This document shows positions 1 to 13,882 of a stretch of DNA of 64,000 bases, one piece after another. Made by a program: the position numbers and the translations under genes. The DNA lies in the NCBI GenBank assembly GCA_963989245.1, contig OZ022340.1, positions 35,966,875 through 36,030,874 of the forward strand, written 5' to 3'. Each line of letters begins with the position of its first letter. Within the stretch, counting starts at the first letter, position 1. Below the pieces are notes generated by a model, which did no database searches, had not been told where the DNA came from, and worked only from the letters and a program-made list of their open reading frames with translations. Source of the DNA: Nansenia antarctica (lineage: Eukaryota; Chordata; Actinopteri; Argentiniformes; Microstomatidae).

Positions 1-92
1 GACACACACAGTACAGACACAAACAGAACAGACACACACAGTACAGACACACACAGAACAGACACACACAGTACACACACACACACAGAATG
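1..92. repeat. CA-rich minisatellite
   Basis: Imperfect tandem units of GACACACACAGTACA / GACACACACAGAACA. A similar motif occurs in reverse complement at 721-800, so the segment between is flanked by inverted CA/GT tracts. Confidence 0.8.
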
Positions 93-310
93 GTAAATGG
101 TAATTGGACTGACTTATATATTGCATTTATCCAAAGTGCTTTACAACGGCCTCATTCACCTGACACACACACATTCACACACACATTCACATTCACACAC
201 CAATGGCGGCAAGCTGCCATGCAAGGGAGCAAACTGGGAGCAATTTGGGGTTCAGTGTCTTGCCCAAGGACACGTCGACATGTGTCCTCTTAGGCTTGAC
301 GACTGGTATA
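90..310 (+). repeat. Dispersed fish repeat, copy 1
   Basis: The segment contains CACCAATGGCGGCAAGCTGC, CAATTTGGGGTTCAGTG and TTGCCCAAGGACAC. A reverse-complement copy with the same landmarks is present at about 53125-53285, so this is an interspersed family and not a gene. Short reading frames here look like chance. Confidence 0.75.
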
Positions 311-609
311 GGAAAGATAGAAATGAAAGTAAAAATGCACTTAAGCTATGAGAGCTGTACCAGCTGTAGCCCATTGTACGCATATTATGCGCATATACGA
401 CATGCATGAAGCATTTCTGCAACACGCATTTCTGTTCACTGTTTTCACTCCCTCATCGCTGTATTCAATGCCAAAACCAGAATTAATGACTCCGCAACGC
501 AGATTTGTAGCAACCCGGGGCTTCCTCAAACTGTTGCCATGTTCTCAACTCCGCTCGCCATGAACAAACATTTGAGCAAGAAGCAACTGCGTTCCAGACC
601 AACTCCACC

Positions 610-727
610 TCCGACTTTGAATGAAACACAAGATGAACCAAAAACCGCCACGGTTCACTAGTGTGTTGAACCGTGGAAGGCAAACCATACCGTCCGTAAA
701 AAAAAACGAGAACCGTTGCACCCCTAA
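610..727. mobile_element. Solo terminal fragment of a hAT-like element
   Basis: Ends with GAACCGTTGCACCCCTAAT, which read in reverse is the TAGGGGTGCAACGGTTC-type terminus seen in fish hAT elements. The opposite end is not in the window. The stretch 310-610 shows no recognisable gene. Confidence 0.45.
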
Positions 728-800
728 TGTGTGCTGTGTGTGTGTGCTGTGTGTGTGTACTGTGTGTGTCTGTTCTGTGTGTGTGTGTGTGTGTGTGTAC
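721..800. repeat. GT-rich repeat
   Basis: TGTGTGCTGTGTGTGTGTGC-type units merge into pure GT. The rest to 1080 is non-coding, with three short CACTTCCTGT-containing tandem units at about 910-972. Confidence 0.75.
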
Positions 801-1080
801 TGTGTATCTTGTGTACCACAGATATATTCACAGCCAGGGCTTCCTCTCTCAAAGCTCCCCTCCCTACAGGAAGCTGTTGAACTGATTCTTGGCTCTCTGA
901 GTTCCCTGTGGCACATTAACCACTTCCTGTGGCACATTAACCGCTTCCTGTTGTACATGAACCACTTCCTGTAACACTCCTAACACACATTGTTCTCCGG
1001 AAATAATTCAGCCCCAAAAGGCTTGTTGTCTTTCTTTGCTCAGGTCTGTTTCTGCTGCCATGCCCTGAGACGACAACTGG

Positions 1081-1082
<2 letters not shown>

Positions 1083-1128
<46 letters not shown>
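1083..1128. repeat. (GT)n microsatellite
   Basis: About 23 uninterrupted GT dinucleotides. Confidence 0.95.
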
Positions 1129-1130
<2 letters not shown>

Positions 1131-1167
1131 GGTACCACTGGGGGGTTCTAGTGGGAGAGTCTTCTGT

Positions 1168-1300
1168 CTATTGGGAGAGCCTTCTGTCTCACCCTTCTGT
1201 CTCCCCCAGGGAGAGGGCTGTCTCACCCTTCAGTCTCCCCCGGGGAGAGGGCTGTCTCACCCTTCTGTCTCCCCCAGGGAGAGGGCTGTCTCACCCTTCT
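1168..1300 (+). repeat. 32-bp minisatellite running into an assembly gap
   Basis: About four units containing CACCCTTCTGTCTCCCCCAG followed by GGAGAGGGCTGT. Each unit carries a pyrimidine tract plus CAG, resembling a 3' splice site. The array runs into the gap, which probably marks a collapsed repeat. The acceptor of the next bmpr1a exon must lie inside that gap. Confidence 0.75.
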
Positions 1301-1500
1301 NNNNNNNNNNNNNNNNNNNNNNNNNNNNNNNNNNNNNNNNNNNNNNNNNNNNNNNNNNNNNNNNNNNNNNNNNNNNNNNNNNNNNNNNNNNNNNNNNNNN
1401 NNNNNNNNNNNNNNNNNNNNNNNNNNNNNNNNNNNNNNNNNNNNNNNNNNNNNNNNNNNNNNNNNNNNNNNNNNNNNNNNNNNNNNNNNNNNNNNNNNNN
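1301..1500. other. Assembly gap (200 N)
   Basis: Exactly 200 N. It interrupts a bmpr1a ectodomain exon whose 3' end is visible from 1501. True length is unknown because 200 looks like a placeholder. Confidence 0.98.
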
Positions 1501-1501
1501 C

Positions 1502-1547
1502 TGCAACCGGGACCTCCAGCCCACACTGCCTCCCCCCATGGAGCCTG
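1502..1547 (+). CDS. bmpr1a: bmpr1a exon: end of ectodomain (5' part in gap)
   Basis: Encodes CNRDLQPTLPPPMEP plus the first base of a Gly codon. It aligns with the CN(x)2LQPTLPP stretch that closes the three-finger ligand-binding ectodomain of BMPR1A. It ends GAGCCTG|GTGAGT, phase 1. The upstream part of the exon is hidden by the gap. A CCCTC-rich tract (1554-1648) follows the donor directly. Confidence 0.9.
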
Positions 1548-4500
1548 GTGAGTACCCTCCCCTCCCCTCTCCTCCCCTCCCCTGCCCTCCCCTACCCTAC
1601 CCTACCCTACCCTGCACTCCCCTGCCCTGCCCTCCCCTCCCCTCCCCTTATTATATGTACTATTGTGATGTGTTCCAGGTCAGGGTTAGCTGTGTTAATG
1701 TTAAAGTTTTCTGTGTTCCAGGTTCCTACTTCACCAGCGCTCATTGGCTGGCCTTCCTGATCTCCATGACAATCTGCTGCACTACGCTCATCTGCATCAC
1801 CGTGGTCTGCTACTACAGGTAACACATCACCATGGTAACACATCACCATGGTAACACAGCACCATAACTACTACCCTAGTCCAAAAGGTACATACAAAAT
1901 GCTCAGGTGTGTTCAGCCCCTTGCCCTGATTGACAGCATACGGACCAGGAGCTAGAGACATGCTTCTATAACACACATGTACACTACCGTTCAAAAGTTT
2001 GGGGTCACCCAGACAATTTCATGTTTTCCATGAAAACTCACACTTTTATTTATCAAATGAGTTGCAAAATGAATAGAACATATAGTCAAGACATTGACAA
2101 GGTTAGAAATAATGATTTTTATTTGAAATAATAATTTTGTCCTTCAAACTTTGCTTTCGTCAAAGAATGCTCCCTTTGCAGCAATTACAACATTGCAGAC
2201 CTTTGGCATTCTAACTGTTAATTTGTTGAGGTAATCTGAAGAAATGTCACCCCATGCTTCCTGAAGCACCTCCCACAAGTTGGATTGGCTTGATGGGCAC
2301 TTCTTGCGTACCATACGGTCAAGCTGCTCCCACAACAACTCAATGGGGTTGAGATCTGGTGACTCCGCTGGCCACTCCATTACAGACAGAATACTAGCTG
2401 CCTGCTTCTTCCCTAAATAGTTCTTGCATCATTTGGAGGTGTGCTTTGAGTCATTGTCCTGTTGTAGGAGGAAATTGGCTCCAATCAAGCGCTGTCCATA
2501 GGGTATGGCATGGCGTTGCAAAATTTTGTGATAGCCTTCTTATTCAAAATCCCTTTTACCTTGTACAAATCTCCCACCTTACCAGCACCAAAGCATCCCC
2601 AGACCATCACATTACCTCCACCATGCTTGACAGATGGCGTCAGGCACTCTTCCAGCATCTTGTCACTTGTTCTGCGTCTCACAAATGTTCTTCTGTGTGA
2701 TCCAAACACCTCAAACTTCGATTTCTCTGTCCATAACACTTTTTTCCAATCTTCCTCTGTCCAATGTCTGTGTTCTTTTGCCCATATTAATCTTTTCCTT
2801 TTATTGGCCAGTCTCAGATATGGCTTTTTCTTTGCCACTGTGCCCAGAAGGCCAGCATCCCGGAGTCGCCTCTTCACTGTAGACGTTGACACTGGCGTTT
2901 TGCGGGTACCATTTAATGAAGCTGCCAGTTCAGGACCTGTGAGGCGTCTATTTCTCGAACTAGGGACTCTAATGTACTTGTCTTCTTGCTCAGTTGTGCA
3001 CCAGGGCCTCCCACTTCTCTTTCTACTCTGGTTAGAGCCTGTTTGTGCTGTTCTTTGAAGGGAGTAGTTCACACCGTTGTAGGAAATGTTCAGTTTCTTG
3101 GCAATTTCTCACATGGAATAGCCTTCATTTCTAAGAACAAGAATAGACTGTCGAGTTTCATATGAAAGTTCTCTTTTTCTGGCCATTTTGAGAGTATAAT
3201 CCAACCCACAAATGTGATGCTCCAGATACTCAACTAGCTCAAAGGAATTTGTATAGCTTCTCTAACCAGCAAAACCATTTTCAGCTGTGCTAACGTAATT
3301 GCACAAGGTTTTCAAGGGTTTTCTAATCATCCATTAGCTTTTTAACGCGATTAGCAAACACAATGTACCATTAGAACACTGGAGTGACGGTTGCTGGAAA
3401 TGGGCCTCTATACACCTACGTAGATATTCCATTAAAAACCAGATGTTTGCAGCTAGAATAGTAATTTTCCACATTAACAATGTGTAGAGTGTATTTCTGA
3501 TTAATTTAATGTTATCTTTATTGAAAAAAACTGTGCTTTTCTTTCAAAAATAAGGAAAAAAGGAAGTGACCCCAAACTTTTGAACGGTAGTGTACATCTG
3601 CTAGCTAAGTAAGTAAGCTAGCTAGCTAACTAGGATTGGAAATGAAGTGGTATCCAATCGTGGAATTATATTTATGTCATGTAAGTCAATCGTAAAGAAA
3701 CAACTCACTAAAATTGACTATTGCACAACTGATTTGCAAAAAAAATCCATCAAGTGGGGGGGTAACCCCCCTCCCCTCAACCCCCCCACTCAGTACCTTG
3801 CCATACCTTGCCTTTTGCTGAAATTACACCACTGGTCTCATAGCCTATTGGAAATTGCTTTCCTATTTAAGAATAAATGTTCTATATCAAAATATGCATG
3901 AGAGTCATGGATCAAAAGAGGAAGGCGGCCCACAGAGAGTGTTAATGTATAGGGCCCAGAATTTGATGCTTTGCCCCTGCTAGGGGCCAAAGGCCTTGGT
4001 GAACAGATGGGTTTTAAGGTCTGATTTGAAGGAGTCCAGGGTGGGGGCGTTGCGGATCACTGTGGGGAGGGAGTTCCAGAGGGTAGGTGCAGCCACGGGG
4101 CTGCGGGACGGGGCTGCGGCTGAAAAGGCCCTATCACCCCAGGTCCGGAGCTTGGTCCTGGTGGTCTTGAAGGTAGTTTGGTCGTCAGACCTGAGGCAAC
4201 GGGAGGGGGTGTGGAGGCGGACAAGGTTGGCAAGGTAGGAGGGGGCCAGATTGGTGATGGCTTTGTAAGTGGTGAGTAGGATTTTGAATTGGATCCTGTA
4301 TTTGACCGGGAGCCAGTGTTGGTTTTGGAGGACAGGGGTGATGTGGTCACGGCGGCGAGTGGAGGTGAGCAGACGGGCAGCAGAGTTTTGGACGTATTGG
4401 AATTTGTTTAGGATATTATTAGGTAAACCGTAGAGGATGCTGTTGCAGTAGTCGAGTCGGGAAGTTATGAAGGCGTGGATGAGTGTTTCAGCAGCGGAAA

Positions 4501-7084
4501 AGGACAGGGAGGGTCGGATGCGGGCAATGTTCCTGAGGTGGAAAAAAGCAGATTTTATTGACCTGGTTGGCATGGGGAAGGAACGAGAGGGTGGGGTCAA
4601 AGATGATGCCGAGGTTGCGGACGTGGTTGGAGGGGGTTACGGTGAAGCCATCGATGTTGAGTGAGAATGTCTGGGTGGAACGGGTGAGGGACTTTGGGCC
4701 GATGATGAGGATTTCTGATTTATTGCAGTTGAGTTTCAGAAAATTCAGTTGCATCCATGATTTTATGTCGTTGAGGCAGGTAGTGAGAGTGGAGTGGGTG
4801 TTAGGGGAGATGGTTTTGGAGGAGAGGTAGAGTTGGGTGTCATCGGCATATCAGTGGAAGCGGAGGCCGTGGCGGCGGAGGACCTGTCCAAGGGGAAGGA
4901 TGTACAGGATGAAGAGGAGGGGGCCTAGCACTGAACCCTGGGGGCCACCGTGGGTGACTGGAGCAGTGGAGGATTTACAGTTATTTTTTAGATATATTGA
5001 TGTCTGTCTGAGAGATAGGACTTGAACCAGGAGAGGGTGGTGCCGGTTATGCCAATGTGTTGGAGACGGGTGAGGAGGGAGGAATGGTTGACGATGTCAA
5101 AGGCGGCGCTGAGGTCGAAGAGGATGAGGATGGTGAGCTGGTGAGGAGTCAGCAGAGAGGAGTTGGTGATTTTTAGTAGTGCTGTTTCAGTGCTGTGTTT
5201 GGTACGGAAGCCAGATTGGAATGGTTCATACAGGTTATTGGAGTCAAGGTGGGATTTGAGTTAGGCAGCAACAACTTTCTCAGCGCTTTTGGACAGGAAG
5301 GTGAGATTGGAAATGGGCCAGTCGTAGTTGGGGGTGTCAGGGTTGAGTCCGTTTTTTTTAAGTATGGGGGTAATAGCAGCGAGCTTGAGGGCAAGGGGGG
5401 ACAAGGCCGGTGGACAGGTAGGAGTTAATTATGTTTGTGATGAGTGGGGTGAGTGTAGGGAGACAGGCCTTGACTAGGGAGGAGGGAATGGGGTCCAAGG
5501 CGCAGGTTGAGGACTTCATGCTGGTGACTGTGGAGGATAGGACGGAATCAGTGATTGGACTGAAAGATGTAAGAGGATGACTTGGGGGTCGTGGGGGGTT
5601 GGAATGGGGGTCAGGTAAGTAAGTAAGTAAGTAAGTAAAGCTTTATTTATATAGCGCCTTTCGTACATGAAATGCAACTCAAAGCGCTTGGTGGTGGGTG
5701 CAAAGGTAGGGTGGTGGGAGAGGCAGGCAGTCAACTGGTTGTGTATTGTGTCAATTTTGGTTTGAAAGAATGTTAGAAATAGGTTGCATTTGCTGGTGGT
5801 GAATGAGTTAGAGATAGTGTCCATGGGCTGGAGGAGTTTGTTGATGGTGGAGAAGAGTGTTTTGGGGTTGTTACGGCCAGAATCGATGATGGAGGAATAG
5901 TAGGAGGAGCGCGCACTGTTGAGGGCTTCTTTATAGTGTTGTTGGTGAAGTTTGTAGGCATCCAAATGGACAGTGAGACCAGTTATTTTGTGTAGGTGTT
6001 CAAGTTGACGGCCTTTGGCTTTGAGATGGTGGAGTTGGTCGGTGTACCAGGGGGGAGAGTGAGTGACAGAGACAGATTTGCTTTTGGTGGGAGCAACCTG
6101 GTCAAGGCAGGAGGAAAGTGCATCATGGTAGGTGTTGACCAGTTCAGTGGGGGAGACGCCTGGAGTGAGGGCAGAGTCAGAGATGGAGTCAGCCAGGATG
6201 GATGAGAAGGAGGAGGGGTTCCGGAATGTTATGGTGCGTTTCTGTTTGTCATGGGGGGTGGGGATGTCTATGTCCAGGGTGATGGCCAGATGGTCAGAGA
6301 TAGTGAGGTCTGTGCTTGTCACAATGTAGCTGCCTTGTCAATGTCGCTGCCTTGTCAATGTAGCTGCCTTGTCAATGTAGCTGCCAAGTCAATGTAGCTA
6401 CCATGTCAATGTAGCTGCCTTGTCAATGTAGCTGCCTTGTCAATGTAGCTGCCTTGTCAAACAATATATGTCGTCACACGCTGTCTAACATTTACTGTGC
6501 ACAATACATCACAATGGTATAAATGTCATACCAAATGAAAGAAGGAAGTCTTGGGCACATACTTTGTATAAATGATATCTTCATATCTTATTTCAGTACA
6601 GAGCTGTAGACCGTTAAATAGACAGTGTGCATTTGTAACAATTTGCCCCATCAGCGGGTAAATTGTTACACTACGTCGGGCAAGTTGTGACATCGGATTA
6701 TCAACAAAAAGAACACAACTAATTAATTGTGAATATTGAATATAATTTCATTGAATATAATTTCATTGAATATAATTTACAAATGTAACTTCATTAAATA
6801 ACTCAAATTTAAAACAATCATGCCTAGAGAATCTGGCAAATCATGCCTTTGAATCAAAACATTAATGTTGGCAGAGCACACATTAATTAAGTGGCGTGAC
6901 CACTTTACTTTAAACGGTGAAATCGAACGTTCTCTGGCGTTGCACGTAGATCCACAGTAACTGTGGGAATTGGAATGGAATGTATTACTGGCTTGTAGTG
7001 TTTTAGTAGACAGACAGACAGGCACACACACACGTCGTCATATTTGTAGTTGAAAGTACCTGAAAATGTCAAGCCCTGCCAAAA

Positions 7085-7127
<43 letters not shown>

Positions 7128-7847
7128 AGGTATAAGTGGCAGGCGGAGAGGCAGCGCTACCACAGGGACCTGGAGCAGGACGAGGCGTTCATCCCGGTGG
7201 GAGAGTCCCTCAAAGACCTCATCAACCAATCACAGAGCTCCGGCAGCGGCTCAGGCCTCCCTCTGCTGGTAGGACCCTGCTACTGCACCCTGCTGTGTGA
7301 CCTGGGGCACGCACACACACCACACACACGCGCACACACACCACACACACACACACACACACCACACACGCGCGCACACACACACACATGTGCGCACACA
7401 CACACACGTGCGCACACACACACACACACACACACCACACACACACATGGACACATCGCACACGCACACACCACACAGACACACCACACACACACGCACC
7501 CACCACACACGCACACACACGCACACACCACACTAGTGTTGTCACGATACCAATATTTTACCCTGCGATACTATACCAGCCCAAGTATCACGATACTGAG
7601 TAGTATCGCGATACCGCGGCACTTTTTGTAACACTTTTATGAACATGCAATGTATTTGCAATGTATTTATACAAGTTACAATAACTTAATGAGTGGTGCA
7701 TGAATAACATGCATTTAATGCATTACACTGTAACTCTACAGGTAAGTAAAAGTACTGAAACCGATATGTTTGTGAATAACATGTTTATTAATAAGTAGTT
7801 TGAAACATCAAACAGACCAACTGGCCTTTTGCAAGAGTATAGCAAAG

Positions 7848-7925
<78 letters not shown>

Positions 7926-10900
7926 TGTGTGTCTGTCTGTCTGTCTGTCTGTGTCTGTATGTCTGTCCGTCTGTGGGGTCTTTTTCACGAACTTGAAAAG
8001 TAAAAGCAAACACTGGCATATCAAAAATAGAGAGGGCTACTGCCAAACTGTAGCTCAAGACTTAACTCAACTTAAGAAAACTCAGTGGTCATATTCCAAA
8101 GATTGTCTCTAAGCAGGGCAGAAGTGTGGTTATTACTTCATTAGCTAGCCAGGCTGGCTAGCACCGGCTGGTTAGCCAGCAACAGCAGCAGTGCTGCCGC
8201 ACACTTTAGCTAAGAAGTTTATTCATTCATTTTTGTAATATTAGCTAATTGCAAGAACACAGATAATTATAACAAATAAAGCCATACTAACCTCATTAGC
8301 TTGCTTGTATTCCAGTGCAAGGTCTGGATGACGACATTGTAGGTGCTTTATTAAGTTTGACGTGTTGCCTCCTTTTGCCTGTATGGCATGATTGCATCTC
8401 CTGCAGAACGGACGGCCATCATCTATTGCTTTACCTTCGCGATCTGGTTTAAAACCAAAATAGTTCCAGATAAAACTTTGAGTTAGTTTTCTTTAGTAAT
8501 TTTGGCGTTTATGGTGCGACGCTATGGGTAGGGAACGCTTCTGCCATGACGATACTGAGAAGACTGGCTCGCGCCCAGACAGACATCCAGATAACGTCAA
8601 TATATACGGTAATATTGTGACTGCGGAGATGTGCGCGAGCAAACAAACACAACGGTGTCGCGAGCCAGTCTTGTCCTCATTAGCAGAACCAGTGAATTTG
8701 GTAATAGAGGTAACACATTGCCCCGCTGGTACCGTGTTCAACGTGTTCCGTACCGTGTTCAACGTGTTCAACAAGGTAGTATAGTATTCCACGGTAGTAC
8801 CGTTGTATAAAGCTTATGGTATAGTAGGCACCGTGACATTTTGGCACCGCGGTATATCGTTGGTACCGGTATATCGTGCAACACTACACCACACACACAC
8901 ACACACGCACACACACACACACACACCACACAGACACACCACACACACACACACACACACGGACACACCACGCACACACGCACACACCACACACACACAC
9001 CACACCACACCACACACACCACACCACACACACACACACACGCACACACACAAACACCACACACACACACACAAACACCACACACACACACACAGACACA
9101 CGCACACACACACACGGACACACCACGCACACACCACACACACACACACCACACCACACGCACACACACACACATACACAGTGGTGCAAACTTGTCACCT
9201 TTCGGCGAAATTCACAGTTTTTACCTCAAAATAGGTGACCTACGTGAATCATGTAGATCTGCCAAAAAAATATTTTGGGGGGGGAGGGGGTCTCATCTCA
9301 TCTAAGTCACATGATGCCCAAGCTAACATCTTCCTGTCTGCTAAACTCTGCTGCAGTTGAAATAAAACGTCTTAAAGAGGTCTTAAGATGGAAGTAGAAA
9401 CATAAGAAGTAATAAAATAGAATAACATAGAAGTTATTTCTATGTTGCGATAACTTCTCAACAGGATTTTACAGGGTTCGTTCAAACTATCGTAATTCCT
9501 GAACTATATGTGCAATCGGAAAAAAATCCAACAGTTTCTGAAAGCAGAGAAGTTGCACTCTCTAGCCATTTAGGGTTATTACGGTAGTTCACCCAAAAAA
9601 TAAATGCATTGACCTCAAAGTGTCATGGAGTGATTTGAAGAGAAGCAGTATTTTAGCGGTGTTTTATACTTTAGTGAGTTTCTGTACATATGTTTGTGAT
9701 TGTGAAATGTCACAAAGACCATCTAGGCTAGGGTAACCAATCCACCTAAAAGTTTCATCGAGGACGACGATGTAAGTGACGAAGGACTGATTTCTTCTTC
9801 TGAACCAGGGTATGGAGGTTAGTTCTAGCGAATTTACCTGATAGAACATCAACATGCTAGAAACACATAACTACACATAATTAGATGATCATTATAAGTA
9901 TTTAGTGATCGTTAAACTGTTGTTTATTATATCGAGTGGGTACTTTACAACTTCAAGTTTCGTGTTATGAAAAAAACGAGTCGCCGAGTGGTTTGCCCTA
10001 GGCTGCGTTCGTAAATTCGCTCTGGAAATCTGATCAGCAGTCATGGAATGCCTCTTGTTAGGGATGTCCCGATCCCATTTTTGCACTACCGATACCGATA
10101 CCTGGGCTTCAGGTATCTGCGAGCATTTATTGTTTTACTCCTGAATAATAACAAATACTTCCCCAGTATATAGTCCACAACAACAGTTGGCTATTAAAGA
10201 CTGCCAGCCTTTATTCAAGCAACAAAAACAGTACTCTGCAGTACTCAGTGACCAACTGGTTTAAAGTTAAAACAAGTTAAACTGCAGCATTCAGCATTGT
10301 AGAAAAAAAACGAGTTACTGTCAGATTTCTAGTTTTAGTGCCTTCATGTTTTTATTCTATTTATCTTCTCTTACAAATTGCTAATCAATTATAGCACCCT
10401 TTTTAAAAGTGTAGCCTAGAGACGCCCGCTGGTGAGACCAGAAACCAGTCGCAGAATCGAAGGGGTGTCAACAATATCTGCTTTTCGTTTTTTTCATAAC
10501 AGGCAACTTGGAAGTTTTAAAGTACCACTCGATATAATATACAACAGTTTAACGATCACTAAATACTTGTGCCAATGCACCCCTGTGATTGGTGGAGGTC
10601 ACGGGGGGGGGGGGTGCTGTGTGTGTTGTTGAGACCGTTGGGAGAGAGAGCTCCGGTGAACTAAGAAAGTTGTGTATGAGATAGTTTACAATTAAACGCA
10701 CAGATTACATGAGAGAAGCTATCTGTCATTATTTCAACCACTGTCCAAGTAGGGACGTTACAATACTTTCGTTTTAGAACAAAACGTTAGCAGCTAGCTG
10801 TTAGCAGCGTTTTTAGCAGTCACCATTCTTGAGCAAAACATTGATACAAACAAACATTCAAATACTCGTGTCGTCTTGAATTTTTTTCCGATTTCAATGT

Positions 10901-12530
10901 ATGACGCATCATTTGAAAGCTTACCATCTGTAGTTTCAGACTATGTAAACAAACGAAAAATTACGTAAGCAAATGGTTTATGATTTCACCAGCTAGCATC
11001 ATGACATTGTCAGACTCATTACACACAGGTAGCTACTAGCCAACTCTCATGCCCGTGACCACTGACTACTACTGTTGTCATCACGTGAGTGACACGCCGG
11101 ATCGCGAGCCCCAGATCGCTGCCTATTTTTTTTCTGGTGCGATCTGCAATCCAGCATTCAGGACCGATATCGCGGCGATATGCGATATCAATATCGGATC
11201 GGGACATCCCTACCTCTTGTCCAATCAAATTACTTGGTCCCTTTATGACGTTGAGCCATGTGTGCCCTCCGGCGCTCTCAGAGCGAATTTACGAACGCTG
11301 CCCGAGACTGTCTCGCGTCCCCCTTTACCTCGCTTCTACCATGCTGCTACGCTGCTTCTATAACACCAGGATCAGACACAGGGTGAGACTTTCTAAATAA
11401 ACATTTTTAATGGCTTCTGTGTGCTTTAGACTTGCGTAAAATCGATTTTATTTGTATTTAAAAAGTCAGACCGGAAAATGTATTATTGTCGCCAGACCCA
11501 CTGCGTGGGAATACGACGCGTGCGGATGAGAGACAACATATAAAACAAAACTTGCACACTTATTGCTCGTGTGACATTGGTTAAGCTGCGCCCAAAACCC
11601 CGATATGTGAAACCACGTGAAATGATAAGACAAGAGGCCACGATACGATAATCATCCAGGTGCCCTCTTATAAGTACTTAGGTATTCAATTAGACAACCA
11701 TCTCTGCTGGAATACACACTTAGACAGCTTATGTAACAAACTACAGCAGAGGCTTTATCACCTGAGGCGACTCAGACTTTATGGGGTGAGAAAACAGATC
11801 ATGAGAATTTTCTATCAGTCCATTGTTGAAAGTGTAATCAGATATGGAATAATTGTGTGGTTTGGCAACTTAACTGTACAACAAAAAAACAGACTAGTCA
11901 GCATTCACAAAACAGCTATGAAAATTGTAGGTGAAAGAGACTATGTGATCCTAAATAAACTATATGAAAAAGCTGTCCTGGACAAGGCTAACAAGATAAT
12001 CGCAGACCCCCAACATCCGCTCTCCACAGAATACGAAGTTCTCCCCCTAGGTAGAAGGCTTCGCATGCCAAGATGTAACTATAAGCTTTTAAAACTATCA
12101 TTTGTCCCATTCTCCATTAAACTAATCAATTCGCTCAAGCAGAAACGATGATTAGGACATGATCACCAGCACCCGCACTTTATCTTAGACACCACTTGAA
12201 GGGCCATGTGCAATATTCGAAAACACCACTTGAAGGGTTATGTGCAATATATATTTATACCAAATGATGCCATGTCCAGGTGGAAACTGCTGCCAATGTC
12301 ACTCAATGTTTGTTGCTGTCCTGTTGTTTACTTTGTCTACTGTATGTTGTATGTATCGTCTCTGTTGCACTTGAAGCATGAAAGTACCATGCCCAAGACA
12401 AATTTCCCCTCGGGGACAATAAAGTATAATCAATCAATCGCCGTAGTAGGCAATTCGACTGCAGGCATGTGAAGTTAGAATTTCTTCAAACTTGCAGTGG
12501 TAGCAACGGTGTGTGTGTTTTAGTAAATAT

Positions 12531-12562
<32 letters not shown>

Positions 12563-13095
12563 GCCCTCCTGTGAGAGGTGTGTGTGTGCCATATCTCAGT
12601 ATGTAGGCTATGCAGTGTAAGTAAGTGTGTGAGTTTATTCTGTTATTTATGCTATTATATCTAGTATTGTGTTGAGAAGCAATGGAAATGAATCAAGAAA
12701 TTGGTAGAGTAGACTAACTTACATTATCATTGTTCTATATGCAACAGAACAGATCACCCAGCATTGCTAATGAAAAGAATCAACGAATGTGAGTCTAATA
12801 CCATACCAATACTTGCTCAAGAGGTCTTATAAAGGTCTTAAATGTAACTTGTTGAAACCTGCAGGAACCCGCATAATTATTTTGAGAACAGGTTGCTTAC
12901 ATTAATTATGAGGGTGTTAAGGTCAGGGCCATCGCTACTTACACGCGCATCATTGTTAGACCACTGTTAATGCTAGAGCTAACCATCTACGGGCAAAAAA
13001 AAAAGTGTCACCTTTTTGGACCATCGCCAGTTTGCACCCCTGCACCCACACACACACACCACACACACACACACACACACCCACACACACGCACA

Positions 13096-13139
<44 letters not shown>

Positions 13140-13844
13140 CCACAGACACACACACACACCACACGCTCACGCACACACACCACATGCACACACGCACACA
13201 CACACGCACACACCACACACACACACCTCACACACACACACACACAAACACCACACACACACTCGCACACACCACACACACACACCACACACGCACACAC
13301 ACGCACACACACCTCACACAAACACCACACACACACACACACACAGACACACACACACACCACACACGCACACACCACACACACACACGCACACACACCA
13401 CACGCACACACACCACACGCACACACACCACATAATCGTAAGGTTCCTGGTTCGATTACGACCCTTGACATGCATGTTCTCCATCCCTCTCTCTCTCTCT
13501 CACCCATCCTTCCGGTCATCCCTCCTCTCTCTCTCACCCATCCTTCCTGTCAACCCTCCTCTCTCACCCATCCTTCCGGTCATCCCTCCTCTCTCTCTCA
13601 CCCATCCTTCCTGTCATCCCTCCTCTCTTACCCATCCTTCCTGTCATTCCTCCTCTCTCTCACCCATCCTTCCTGTCAATCTCTATCCTCCTCTCTCTCT
13701 CTCTCATCCATTCTTCTTGTCAATCTCTACTGTCTCTATCCTCCTCCCTCTCTCTCTCTCTCATCCATCCTTCCTGTCAATCTCTACTGTCTCTATCCTG
13801 CTCTCTCTCTCTCTCTCTCCCATCATTCCTGTCTATCTCTACTG

Positions 13845-13882
<38 letters not shown>

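Larger units (their letters stand above)
10001..11303. mobile_element. MITE split by a hAT insertion
   Basis: TIRs GGCTGCGTTCGTAAATTCGC (10001) and GCGAATTTACGAACGCTGCC (ending 11303). With the inner element removed, the host MITE is about 140 bp. An uninterrupted relative is at 57732-57854, and a truncated one begins near 26539. Confidence 0.8.
9179..13042. mobile_element. hAT-like element, CAGTGGTGCAAAC ends, with nested insertions
   Basis: Left end CAGTGGTGCAAACTTGTCAC; the right end in reverse reads CAGGGGTGCAAACTGG and later AAAGGTGACAC. Flanking octamers are CACATACA and CACCCACA (6/8 match, low complexity), so the boundary is probable and not proven. Contains a MITE with a nested hAT (10001-11303) and a LINE tail (about 11650-12446). 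No transposase recognised. Confidence 0.6.

Noticed and set aside
7297..9305. Open frames of His/Thr or Cys/Val repeats
   Set aside because: They are translations of (CA)n/(GT)n in several frames and both strands and have no independent coding evidence.
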